DNA of 64,000 nt from Coleophoma eucalyptorum (lineage: Eukaryota > Ascomycota > Leotiomycetes > Helotiales > Dermateaceae). The notes below the pieces were generated by a model. That model worked only from the letters and a program-made list of their open reading frames with translations. It was not told the DNA's origin and searched no databases. Each line of letters starts with the position of its first letter. Positions within the stretch are counted from its first letter, which is position 1. The translations under genes were made by a program, and so were the position numbers. Positions 1 through 10,949 of this stretch are shown one piece after another. The stretch covers positions 310,001 through 374,000 of the forward strand of contig JALRME010000023.1 of assembly GCA_026120035.1 (NCBI GenBank), in the 5' to 3' direction.

Positions 1-700
1 TTGTCATAGTCATGATAGCCATTGCTAACCTGAAGATACTCAAGATAGTGCTATTGGAGACATCTGAAGTCTTAATGCAGCTATCAAGCCAGGGCAAGGA
101 GGTCGAGTCCCTTTCACCTGTCATCTAGATCATGCATCAGCAATCCTTGCTGCAAATCGCATACTGGCCAGACCAGAATAGCCGTTCCAATTCTTGTCAT
201 AATCTTGATAGGTGATTTTAACCTTAAAGATACTCAAGATTCTGAAGCCTCAATACAGCCACCAAGGTAATAGGCAAGGGGGCAGAATCACTTTCGTTTA
301 TCACCTAGATCACGCCTCAGCAGTCTTGCTGCACATCGCGCAGTGGCCAGACCAGAATATCCGTTCCATTTCATGTCATAGTCATGATTGCTATTACTAC
401 CTTGAAGATATTCAAGACAGTGTTATTAGCCTCAATGCAGCCACCTAGGCAGGGCGAGGAGGTTAAATCACTTTCGTTGTCATCTAGATCACACCTCAAC
501 AGTCTTGCTGCACATCGCACTGTGGCCAGACCAGAATAGCCAATGCCAATTCTTGCCACAGTCATGACAGGTGACTTTAACCTGGTGATGTTCAAGATTA
601 TTTTGTGCGAGCCATAAGGACCTGTGTCCCGGCAAAGTGACAGAACCAAGCCACTTGATGTTAGAGAGGTGGCAGGCAGTGCCTCTCACTCTAGCAAGGT
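1..700 (+). repeat. About 179-bp tandem repeat array, three full units and a decaying fourth
   Basis: Three successive units align well with each other: about 1-194, 195-373 and 374-552. Each begins with a TTGTCATAGTCATGAT-like stretch, has AAGATACTCAAGAT near its start and GCAGCCACC in the middle, and ends with TCTAGATCA, then TTGCTGCACATCGC and GGCCAGACCAGAATA. The TTGCTGCA cores start at 147, 326 and 505, exactly 179 bp apart twice. A fourth unit starts near 553 and loses similarity after about 600. The array runs off the left edge, so its full copy number is unknown. Substitutions between units are scattered, and the units do not share an open frame, so this looks like non-coding satellite-type DNA. 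It carries the ancestral-looking form of the motif dispersed to its right. Confidence 0.8.
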
Positions 701-1149
701 GTATAGCAACAAAACTTGGTCACGGGTATGATTGAGATTGAAGACACGAGAAAGGAAAGAGATACAACGCACACTATGCGCCGGTTGCTGCTCTTAGTTG
801 AGTGACATCCCCTCACATCAACCTATCTCATATGAGACAAAACGACATAAGCAACATCAATGACACCTATTGAGTATAGAAACAGCGAGCAATAAACAGC
901 ATTGAAGCATCCTAACTCAACCTAGCCCAAAAACCTAACAAAAGCCAAGTGAAAAGAGCATGTTCCTCTAACCTAAACCCCCATCCTCGTGTAAACCTTA
1001 TACTATGCCAGATATGCGCCTATGTACCCCGTAAAAGACCCTTCACGAAAGCACCTTACTTGAGAAACCCAAAACCCACATCTCCAAACAATAGCGAAGA
1101 AAATCGCGAGAGGGAAAAAAAAAGTTACGACAAGAAACAAGAAACCCCA
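701..1149. other. Spacer between tandem array and dispersed motif copies
   Basis: No gene or strong repeat seen. The stretch is A- and C-rich from about 830 onward. The short ORFs here lack family similarity and credible starts. Confidence 0.6.
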
Positions 1150-3500
1150 AGGCGTTTGTTGCACATCGCAGCAACTTGGCGAGGCCAGACCAGACCGACT
1201 CGCCGCCGCCGCCGCCGCGTGAATAACTAGTACAACAAGGAAAGGGAAGAAAAAAAAAAAAAAAAAAAAAAACCAAAAACCTCACGAGCGAAAGTTTGGG
1301 CTAGGCTTGAGAGCAGAGATGAGACGAGATGAGACGAAACGGGGTGGAAAGCATTTATCCCAGGCAAGGAGCAGTAGTGAACAGAGAGATAAAAAAAAAA
1401 GGTGGGTTTGAATCGTTACCCTGAGGCGAGCGTGAGAGTCGAGACTCGAGATGTGTAGATGATGTCTTTTGGATATATGCAAATTTCCCGGCGATGGAAT
1501 TGGTAATAATTTTTGAGCTTATATACCTTTTTTTTGGGGGGGGGGGGGCCAGAGTTGGAATCTTTACAACCAACCAAAGCAAATCATGTTCACATGAATA
1601 ATCCTTATAAAGTGAACCGTCATTGAGACTTTTGGTGGTGAATGTGGAGTGAATATGGAATAACGGGTTTACTTGGAAGGTAGTATCAATGTGAAAGGCA
1701 GGGATGCAGAACTGCAAGAGAAATCACATCGCGTACCGGGACTTCATTTTGTTATTGTTCGAGCATCGTATCCAGGTCAAGACTTATAATAGACTGGCTC
1801 TTAAGTACGGCATTCTATGATCTCGTCCGTGAAAGACACAAGATATTAAAGATTTACTAATTATCATCATTATCATCCTTATCACCACAGAAGAGGGACA
1901 GATAGAGATAAGTTCGACGCTGATCTATACCCCAAGCGTGTCCCCGGTATTCGAGTTCTATTCTTAAACTACCATACCAAGCTTTGCCGACCTTATCAGA
2001 CTATACTATAACCGCCTGCAAGTCATATGGGGGAGGGAACAAGACGATGGGAACTGTTGCAAATCGCATCCTGCCCGGAACTTTTACTCCTGTATTTCTG
2101 GCAGAAGCGTTTGACAAATGAGATGGTCTTGAGCGCATCCTTGAGTCAGTGACCTGCCCCGACCAACAGTAGATAGTGGATCGAAGCAGGGCGTGTGACA
2201 TGTGGAGAAGAGAGCAAGAGAAGCGAGGGCGGTTACTGAACAAGAAGCCAGGTGCAGTGTAGTGCGTTGTCGAGATAGAGAAGTGGACGACTCTAGATCT
2301 TCGGAGTAAGCCTGAGGAGGTGGGTTTGTTGCATGCCATGAAGGGCGAGACCGTTTCTGAAGGGCTGCTTAGCGCTGGTATAGAGATCTATGGCATCTCG
2401 AACATGCGGGTGTGCAATTAAACGCATATGTAGCACCGGGATCAGGATTGTCGGTGGTGGCGAACAAGACCGAAAGAGAAGGACGTGGAGAGGCTCAAAA
2501 CTCAACATCGGGGGCCGGAACGCCAGATCACATTCTGTGCCAGATAATAGGGGGAAAGTAGCGTACCTTGCAGAATACCATCTTTAACCAGTACAAGAAT
2601 CAACATCTTGTTGCAAGTCGCAGCATGTGGCGAGACCGCCTTGTGGCAGGAAGTCCGATCATGCGGACCCAATGTCCCAGGGGAAGTCGAATCAGCATAA
2701 CGCCTTGGGGACCGCCCGGATGATGTTGTACTTCATGTTGGCGCCATGATCGTTTCTTGGGGAGTGGAATGGCATGGCTACAAGTGACTGGATGGGATTG
2801 GCGCGGACTCAATGCACTGCAAGCACAAGCAAGCCGTCAGCAATCATCACAGCACGGCTGGGCGACATAAACCAACGGCACTCCGGCTTTTCCCTACGCA
2901 GGAGACGACACGGCAGGATGGTACATGGCAATGCCGACGAACACCACGCAGAGCAGAGCAGAGAGCCAGTACAGCCAGTACAGCCCGTTCAGACAGCCAA
3001 ACATCCAAATCCACGTGTCAATCTAGACTCTGACAATCCGAGCTCCGGTCGACACGGGGCTAAATCAGCGGCAACCACCAGCCGTGCCACCTACTCACTC
3101 TCACCATGCCTACCCATACAGCCAGTCGAGAACTGCCTCTCCAGCGTTCTGTTGCACGTCGTCGGTGTGCCGACCGATCCAGTCTTGTGGTGTGGTGGTG
3201 AGTTTGAATAGCCCGTACAGGGCTTTGGTTTCGGGGTGCTGGTGGTCAAGGTGCGCGGTGCAAGGCCTAGAGTGGTCTTTCCACTTCGAGGCTGGAAACC
3301 ATGCCATGCGACGGAACCAAAGGGACCAAGGGACCAAGGGACTCAGAGGCTAAGGGAGGGAGAATTCCCGAGTGATTTCGTTTCGCCTGGTGCGGTAGCA
3401 TAGACGGACAGAGAGAGTTGGAAGAAGAGGAGACGAAGGAGCGTGGGAGATGGGATGATAGAGGCAAAGAGGGCATTTGTTGCATATCGGGATTTCTTGG
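1150..3500 (+). repeat. Dispersed short motif, left subtype (TTGTTGCA...GGCGAGACC)
   Basis: Isolated copies of the core found in the 179-bp units recur here, all on the + strand. The TTGTTGCA (or CTGTTGCA) core starts at 1156, 2054, 2326, 2608, 3149 and 3477. The best copies continue CACATCGCAGCA and then GGCGAG(GCCAG)ACC about 10 nt downstream (1156, 2608). The 2326 copy keeps GGGCGAGACCG, and the 3149 copy reads GCCGACCGATCC, intermediate between this subtype and the right-hand one. Outside about 30 nt, flanks of different copies show no similarity I can see. The copies fall in no common reading frame. Function is unknown. Confidence 0.65.
1249..1560. repeat. Homopolymer and simple-repeat cluster
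   Basis: Contains a poly-A run of about 24 bases (1249-1272), a short GAGACGAGAT-type tandem (about 1316-1340), and adjoining poly-T and poly-G runs (about 1530-1550). No coding potential. Confidence 0.85.
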
Positions 3501-3734
3501 TCTTCTGTCATCGCTCTTGGGGCCGTCGGCTTAGGCATAGTCATAGTCACATTTAGTTACCATGGAGTTGTCGTCGTGAGACCTGGTCCGGCTGGTCAGT
3601 CCAACTGAGTCCAATAGTGCAGTGCCCTCCTTAGCCGTGGGTGCTGGAAGGGGAGTAGGATAGGCCAGCCGGGCGACAATCATGACCACAAGCGGAAGTG
3701 GTCGCGAAAGATCAATGATCTCCCAGCAAATGAA

Positions 3735-3760
3735 GATCACGAATCCACCTTGCAACAAAA
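3735..3760 (-). repeat. Possible reverse-oriented motif copy
   Basis: On the minus strand this reads TTTTTGTTGCAAGG followed 8-12 nt later by a GATC-containing stretch (AGATC on the + strand at about 734-738). It matches the core of the dispersed motif but not the middle CATCNGCA part, so it may be a decayed inverted copy or chance. Confidence 0.3.
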
Positions 3761-3827
3761 AGGCAAACGCAAAGCAAACCTAACACCAACAACACCGCCA
3801 GCATCAGCAATTCCCCAGCGGCCTCCC

Positions 3828-5476
3828 TTCTTTTGTTGCACATCAGCAACTTTCAGATCATCATCGCACATGTCTTCTTTCTGCTTAGGCTGTGAAGCTG
3901 AGACAAGCCGGAGGATTGCGGTGGATGGGGCCATGCTTTTGGATGCATCTAGATCCCACGGCCACTTCCGCTTGGCCAGGCTTGGCAGGTTGGGCAATGT
4001 GCACCCCACAAACTCTCTGCTCTTTGGACTGGCGGACTGGCGGACTGGCGGACTGACCTTCCACGGCGGTGCCGGCCCTCTTTCCACTCCCTTTCCCGGA
4101 CGGCATTCGAATCAACTCGGATCTACTACTCACGCTTTCTGGATTAGCAAGCGGAAAGGGCCGTTTGTTGCACGTCTGCAAAGGTGCTGATCTTCTCCTT
4201 TCCTTTCCCATTGCTTTCGCTCCCTTTGCCTTTGCTTTGCCTTTCGCACTCGGTTGGTGGAACGTGAAGGCTTGATTGATGTCTCTCCACCGGCGCACTT
4301 TGTCTCGCTTGCAGCCTTCGACTGGCAGGCACCTAGCCTAGGTACCTAAGTACCCGGAGACCGTACTGATAGATACTGTACTGCACTACACTGTACTGCA
4401 CTGCAATGTACTATAGTATCGTATTTCCTACAATTCTACTGAGCGGTACTCTGCTTTTAAGGCAGCAAGATCACACAAGCACCACGTTGTATTCCTCTCA
4501 TCCCCATTCTTCGTTCATTCTTTCTTTCATTCCTTCACTCACTCATCAATCCATTCCTTTCTTCATTCCCCTTCTTCCATTCAACAACCCTCCCCAGCTG
4601 GCCCGCTAGAAATGCAATCAAACCTTTGCTGTGAACAGCCCATATATATACCGTAACCTCTCGTACCTTTTCAGCGGAGCCGGTCTAGACTCCGCCCAAC
4701 TCCCACCCCCTCGCTCGGATACCCCCGGCGGATTTTACCCATCCACTCAGCTCTCCACCGCAGATATGAAGTACCACATGCATACGAAATTGGCAGTCGA
4801 CCGTCGAGGAACGACGAGAACAGAGGCCAGCAAAAGGGGGAGGGGGATTTGTTGCATGTCTGCATTCCCGCAGATCTTCTCGGGGTCCTTCTGGTCGAGT
4901 TTGAGAAGCGCCTGCGTCGTGTCGGAGAGTGTGGAATGAAAAGCTGAGGCAGTACACAGCCACTGCACTCGACACAAGTCACACCTCACTTACAACCCAA
5001 CACCACACACCACACACAACACCAAACCCTTCAAACCCCAACCCAACACAGAACGGGTCTGAATAGTGCCTTTTCCCTCTCGTATCGCCGTAACTTCCCT
5101 TCCGTTCCGGCCGGTCAAATGGGGGTTTTGTTGCACATCAGCAGGAGTGCAGATCTGTGTCAAGAGGGGGGTTAGCGCATTTCCGGTGTCCCCCACGAGA
5201 AGGGGGCTCTAGAAGCCCAATTAAAGTATCCTGGCATCGTGCGAGACCTTCCTTTCTCTCTGTGCTTCCATTCCTGCAAGCCCCGAAAGCCACTCTCGAG
5301 AGATGAACTATCGTAGCCTTGATGCGCAGCAAAGGGCGTTTGTTGCACGTCTGCAAATGTGCAGATCCTTTAGGGGTCCAGTCTTCAGGTCTTGGATGTG
5401 AAGGAGGGAGGGAGTGAGCGGAAGGGTTTGTGCGTGTCTTTTGTATGTATGTGTGTTCTTCTGCTGTGTGTCTTGC

Positions 5477-5551
<75 letters not shown>

Positions 5552-7545
5552 TCCTAAGTCCTCTATCTATAGTACTTTGTTCTTGTACTCCCGAGAGATA
5601 TACAGACCGGCGGTACGTACTCGGTACTGTACATCCAGCCAGAGCACCAACTCACACTGCACCGTCTGCTACTGAGTCCGTCCCCCCCGAAAAAGGGACA
5701 GGAAATCCAACCATCCTCACTAATAACGTCATGCGTATCCGCAACCTCTCTTTTGTTGCACATCAGCATAACGTCGATCTGCATACAAACGAAACGGCTT
5801 CCATTCCCAATCCATGCGTGCGTGCCCAGGCAGCCGCCGCCGACGGCCATTTCCCATATCCCAATTCCCCTTTCGCCTTTCGCCTTTCGCCGGCGCCGCC
5901 GCAGCAACAAGCAGTAGCACTTACCCCACAAAATGCTGCTTTCCCTCACGGTCTAGACCAATCTCTCTGTCCCCTCTACCGCCAGTGCACCAAGCCAGCC
6001 AAGCAGTCCGCCTGGCTTTGGTTCTGGGCAGCCCATTCACACGTCGTGAGCATGACTTCGTACTCGGTTTTTTTTGTTCCACGCAATAAATCAAGATGGG
6101 GGAGGGGGAGGGGGAATATGTTTTAGTGCTTGGGGGGTTTAGTCGCTGCTGGACCTTGATTCTGCACCTCAGGCTCCTTACCAAATAACACCGAGAAGAC
6201 TCTTTTGTTGCACGTCGGCAGATCTGTGACTTTCCCATCTTCTGGCCATCCTCGGTTTTTGATATTGGCATCTCTTTGCGATAGGGTGTCTTTAGGAGAT
6301 TATTTGGTGGATTTGGGGGTTGCTTGCGGGTCTTGGCTGTGAGATGGTGAGTAGTAAAAGTCGCCTGTTTGCAGGCTCTGGGCTAGAGGGGTAGCTGGGT
6401 CGGGTGATTGTGGTTGCCGACATAGTGGGCTGGTAGGCAAGGCAGTCTCGATGATAGTGATAGATATACCTACTGCATTGCGCTTCTCAGGTTGAGTCTG
6501 CATCTTCGTCATGATTACGCACGAAGACAGACCAAAACCCCTGATCAACATGGAGAACCGGCACAGAAACGAACACAGCATTGAAAAGAAAGGGTTTGTT
6601 GCACAACAGCACATTCCATGATCGACAAGCTCCAGCCGCAGACTCGAGGTCTAGATCGATCGCCTCCATCGTCACCCATCGTGTAGATGAAAACGCCCTC
6701 GGACGAACCTTCATCCGCCCGCCAAACTGCCTTACGCGACTGCCTTGCTTGCTTGCTGGGCCTTTTTCTCGGCCGTACAAGAGAGTCACAGCCACGTTCC
6801 CTTAACTTCACTTCGACCTGTATCCACAACACTGGCTCTAGATTGTTGATATTAGGGGGAAAGAAAGTTTTGTTGCATGTCTACATTTTGGAGATCTACA
6901 TGATTGCTATCGTGCTGCCAGTCAAGACGGAGCGGAGAGGGAGCCAAGGAGTTAGCTCGGGCCAATGCGCGGCTCGCACGACGGCGGATCGCTGTCGCTG
7001 CCTCGCTGTCTTTGATCCTTCAGGTCAGTAGGTACAGTATAGTCCGTCCTATCCCCAATAGACCAGCCGTCATTTCTATCAGTCATTCCTCGACTTTCCG
7101 TTTTGTTGCACATCAGCATTTCATGATCTGCATCATCTGTCCAGGCTTAATACCCCCCGACCCCATGCCGCCGCAGCAGGCAGCAACAGTACTGTAACAG
7201 AACCCGGGTTCGGACGACTTTGTTGCCAGCCTTGAAGCATACCCAAAACCACACAGCCCGCGCATCACTTTTCTACGGTTGACTTTACCCAATATTCCCT
7301 GTCTCCTAACTCTCTCAATAACTCTCAATAACGCGCAATACCTCTCCATCTCCTGCTATCAGTATGTGTTATTTGCCCCTCTCTCCTCAGGTTAATGAAC
7401 ACTATCCTAAGAAAGCAAAAGAGCCAGCGAGCTAGCGCGCCAGGCAGGAGAAAAGCCAAAAGAAAATAAACAGGTAGAAAAAGGGAAAAGGGCTAAGATT
7501 ACCGCAAAAAGGGGGGTTTTTGTTGCACATCTGCAATTAAGAGAT
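3828..7545 (+). repeat. Dispersed short motif array, right subtype (TTTTGTTGCACATCAGCA...GATCT)
   Basis: Eleven strong copies lie on the + strand. TTGTTGCA starts at 3833, 4165, 4849, 5128, 5340, 5753, 6205, 6596, 6870, 7103 and 7520. The shared pattern is TTTTGTTGCAYRTCNGCA, then usually 5-9 variable bases, then GATC(T); the 6205 copy is compressed. Many copies are preceded by a G-rich stretch such as AAAGGGC or GGGGG. Spacing is 212-684 bp. The sequence between copies looks unrelated, so the conserved part is about 30 nt inside otherwise diverged DNA. Several copies hold a small inverted repeat around the second half, for example TCTGCA-AATG-TGCAGA in the copy at 5340. It resembles no transposon end or tRNA known to me. 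Confidence 0.75.
5475..5551 (+). repeat. (TGTC)n tetranucleotide microsatellite, about 19 units
   Basis: Uninterrupted TGTC/CTGT repeat of about 76 bp. It is open in two frames (giving Cys-Leu-Ser-Val runs), which creates long but meaningless ORFs across it. It lies between motif copies 5340 and 5753. Confidence 0.95.
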
Positions 7546-7559
7546 CAACACTCCTTCCT

Positions 7560-10180
7560 CTTTCTTTCTATGCATTTCCTTTAGGCTTCTAAATGACCTT
7601 GTAACTTTGTTGGAACGAAACCCGCGGATCGTCCGCTTCGGGTGGAGGTCTAGACCTGGCTATGGACTTCACGCTGCGCCTGCCTGTTTTGGGCGGGCTC
7701 CTCGCTTGTTGCAGCGGGAGGGGCGGAGGGAGGAGGGGGGCGGAAATGAAGGAGGGGCGGGCTGCGTTAGGTCATGTGATATCTGATCGTCGTGGGTTTC
7801 TGGAGGTTAGATGGCGAAGGAGGTTGTTGATCTTGCTTGAAATTGTATAGCGATGCGGTAGATTGCGAGTAAGGGGAGTTGGCTAAACTAAACTCGAGCT
7901 AGAGCTGGAGAGAGCGTGTGTTGGGAAAGCTGAGTCTTTTTGGGGGACGAAAATATGGTGGATTGAATGCCGTGTTCTACTCTATGTAGCATGCACTTAC
8001 GCACATGGACATGCAGACGGCAACTTATCGCTGCAGAGAGCTTGCTTAACGGCCATGCACTTTTCTTCTCTCTTCTCTTCTCTTCTCTTCTCTTCTCTTT
8101 CAGTTGCCTTTGTCGTCCTGCATTTCATTCCTTTCCTTTCCTTTCATTTCCTTACCTCTCACTACCTTTCGATCCACAACAATTCAGGAAAAAGATAGGG
8201 CAGAGACGATCAAGCTGATTAGTATACGCAACACAGGATTTGCACCACTCTGCCCACTCCCATCCCAAGGGAAGGCCAGGGCAGCCTTCACAAAGTGTAA
8301 TCAAACGTCACTCACCACTCTCCTCCAAACCTTCAAGCCTCACCTCTTCAACACCATCAAATCCCCCCCTCTCCCTGATCGTCGACTCCCGATCCCCAGG
8401 CGCGGGCGATCGGCAGGATCATCTCCAGCACAACCACCACACACACACAACAAAGCAGCAAGGCATTGAAAATCCCGAGCTTCTCCCACTCCAGAAAAAG
8501 AATTCCTTCCCCCTCCCCCCCCCCATCACCCAAAAATTTCAGCATCTGTGCAGATTTTATACTTTCCCCTGCATTCCACTTCCCGAGGCGGGGAAGAGGC
8601 GGACCCGCCGCCCATTTTCAAGGGAGGGAAAGGAAAACAGGAAAAAAAATATTTATTAAAAATTCTTTCACTAAAGAGACAAAAGTGTTGGTCTGCCTCT
8701 TATTTTCAGCTGTATAGATAACTGGTCAGAAATGTGAGGTAAAAATGTAGATCATTTTTCTAGGTGGGTATGTGATGGAGCAAACGAGGGTACAGACGAG
8801 TCTCAATAACGGTATTCCAACACAAAGAAAAAAGAAAAGAAAAGAAAAGAAAAGAAGGGGGTTGCTCTTTCTTTTTTTTTTTTAATCATGTTGATCGGCT
8901 CCTTTCGTTCCTCCTGATTCAATTTTGTTCGTATGTATGTTCCGGAAGGGAGGGGGGGGAGGGAATATCTGCCCGCTCGCGTTGGAATTCGTCACTGTGA
9001 TGTGCCAGAAGTGTTCCCGAAGGGTAAGTAGTAGGCCCGATGGGTGGGTTTTGGGTGGCAGAGCGCGAGGGACGGTTCATAGCGTGCAGATCAAGAACGG
9101 TTTCGGTCACGAGTGCGTTTTTTTGGAGGTATGTTTTTGTTTTAATTTATTTTTGCTGATGGCAGGCTCGGCATGGTGGGGTTTGTTGTTGTGTTGTTGT
9201 TGTTGTTATTTGTTGGGATTGATGAATTGGTGTAGTACTGTAAATGGGTGCTCTAGTACTTTCTCAGAGAGCTATGAGCTTTACGCCTCATGGGGCTTTG
9301 GCGGTTGTTGTAGAACTAAGCGACAGGAGTGAAGTCGTAAAGCGAGGGGAGCCTCTGCGAAGTCGCTGATGTTTGGGATACTCAGGTCTCTCACTCAGGT
9401 CTCTCCCTCAAAGGTTTCACTGTCTCTATGCACCCATCAACTAGACGAGACTGGCCATGTACCATTGCCTTGACCACCACCACCACCACCACCACCATTA
9501 TCCACTATCGGCAAATTCCCTCTAAGTCATCCCCCAATCCCCCATCCTCTATCCTCATCACTCCAAACACCCACTCTACCTCATCCCACCCCAAAGAGCC
9601 CAACACCACAAATCCCCAATCCCCAAAATACGAACGCCAAAACCAAACCCAACCCGTCGTGCTCGCATCGATCACATGAACGCTCAAACATTACCATTAC
9701 CAGAAATCCCCTAACATCACACCACATCACAAGCCCTCCCCCTCCTCCCCTCCCCCTCCCAAGTACCGAACCACACCACCATCACGACGAACCTCCCCCC
9801 CCCCCAAAAATACTACCGATACACAACCAGGTGCAAACCCACACCCGGCAACCGATCCTAAACCACCAGGTACCCGCCCCGCCCCCCTCCAGGATCCAGG
9901 AAGCAAAGGGAAGAGCAGAGCAGAAAGCGAGAGCGAGAGCGACATAGCGAAAGAGAGAAACACATAACTGTTACTATAAAGAGCAAAAGAGCAACAAACG
10001 CCTGGGGGGAGGGAGAGGGGGAGTTTCCTTTCCAACTACCGGGTTCTGGCGCTGGAGCAAGAGAAGAACCTCCGCATTCCGAATACCGGGAACAACCCAT
10101 TTCTTTCGTTCGTCCTGCCGAACCCCCCTCCTTTCCTTGTGTATCGTGATGTATGAGTGAAGTGGTAAGATACCCCTTAC
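7560..10180. other. Gene-poor region rich in simple repeats
   Basis: Pyrimidine-rich and CA-rich DNA with (TCTTC)n at about 8065-8100, (AAAAG)n at about 8828-8858, a poly-T run near 8872-8883, (CCA)n at about 9474-9498 and several poly-C or poly-G runs. It contains short ORFs on both strands but none with a recognisable domain. The composition resembles the long promoters or leaders upstream of some fungal regulatory genes, but no such gene is demonstrable here. Confidence 0.6.
9985..10003 (-). repeat. Weak reverse-oriented match to the dispersed motif
   Basis: The minus strand reads AGGCGTTTGTTGC, 13 nt identical to the left flank and core of the motif copy at 1156. The downstream half is not conserved. 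It may be an isolated decayed copy. Confidence 0.25.
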
Positions 10181-10471
10181 CTTTTGATCCTTCTTTTGGT
10201 TGGTTTGGGCTTTTTTTCCTGAACCCTGGAAAGGGCTGCTACCGCCCAACACACACCGGGGGATGGGTGAGGATGCGCTTTGGTGTTTCGGCTGAGGATG
10301 TTGCTGCTTCTCGGTCTGCGCCGGAGGGTGCTGGGCGGGTGTGTGTCTGTGTGAGTGTGAGCGTGTATGAGTTTGCTGGTGGTGAAGTGGGATTGGGACT
10401 TGGGATTGGTGGAGGGGCGTGACGGTTTGAGAGCCGGAGTTGTAAGTGAAGATGGGTGCAGTGTTGCTCAT
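10181..10471 (-). CDS. Possible first coding exon, His/Gln/Pro-rich
   Basis: An ATG-started frame of 97 codons ends exactly at a consensus-like donor (CAAAAG|GTAAGG). The predicted peptide begins MSNTAPIFTYNSGSQ and is very rich in His, Gln, Pro, Ser and Thr, then Lys near the donor. This resembles the disordered N-terminus of many fungal transcription factors. Codon third positions favour C. Reading through the nearest possible acceptor (about 45 nt on) gives only about 50 more residues before a stop, and no DNA-binding domain follows. I could not find further exons to the left. It may be the start of an unusual gene, a gene remnant or a chance frame in CA-rich DNA. Confidence 0.25.
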
Positions 10472-10949
10472 GTGATTGAAGTAACCACTGGGGAATAGAT
10501 GCAAGTACCTTTGAGCAGGTTGAAAGACTGCTGTAGATAAAAAGATCTTATGTAGTTTTCTATATATGAGTACATATATACAAGCTATTGATTTAGAAGC
10601 TGTGCTTCTCTCTACGCTGATTTCGTCTCCTATAATGCAAGCAATGCGAGCCAGCCAGAGATCCATCCTGCCATCCTTCCAGCCCATGTGCCGCTTTCCA
10701 GTAGTGGTATATACACCTCCCATTCTTGATATCGTGCCTTTTGTCCGGCCAAACCAAACGCCATTCGCCTGTCCACCACTTCCACTTCTAGGCCTCGTAA
10801 GGAAAGAAGTAAGTAAAAGTCAAAACGCCTCCAGTGGAGCTTAGCTCCACAACCATAGCTTAGATATAACCATTACATCCACCCCAGCCAAAACAAAAGA
10901 AAGGTGACCAAATAAAATTCCCATGCTATGCAGTCCTGTGCTTTCACTC

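Noticed and set aside
4144..5949. Recurrent ADVQQK/MQTCNK-like peptides on the minus strand
   Set aside because: They are translations of the dispersed DNA motif. They occur in different frames, and the changes between copies are not synonymous, so a repeated protein is unlikely.
5392..6126. Long + strand ORF (244 codons) across 5.4-6.1 kb
   Set aside because: It is kept open by the TGTC microsatellite and spans a motif copy. There is no domain, and the composition is that of low-complexity spacer.
3833..7545. CRISPR array or tRNA/snRNA cluster as explanation of the motif
   Set aside because: Spacers are 200-700 bp and irregular, the host is a eukaryote, and the 30-nt core has no cloverleaf, A/B boxes or Sm-type site.
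3833..7545. Motif copies as 3' splice sites of minus-strand exons (TTTGCAG|ACGTGCAAC)
   Set aside because: Several copies lack the AG (for example GCTGATGTGCAAC at 3833, 5128, 5753 and 7103), and no shared exon follows.
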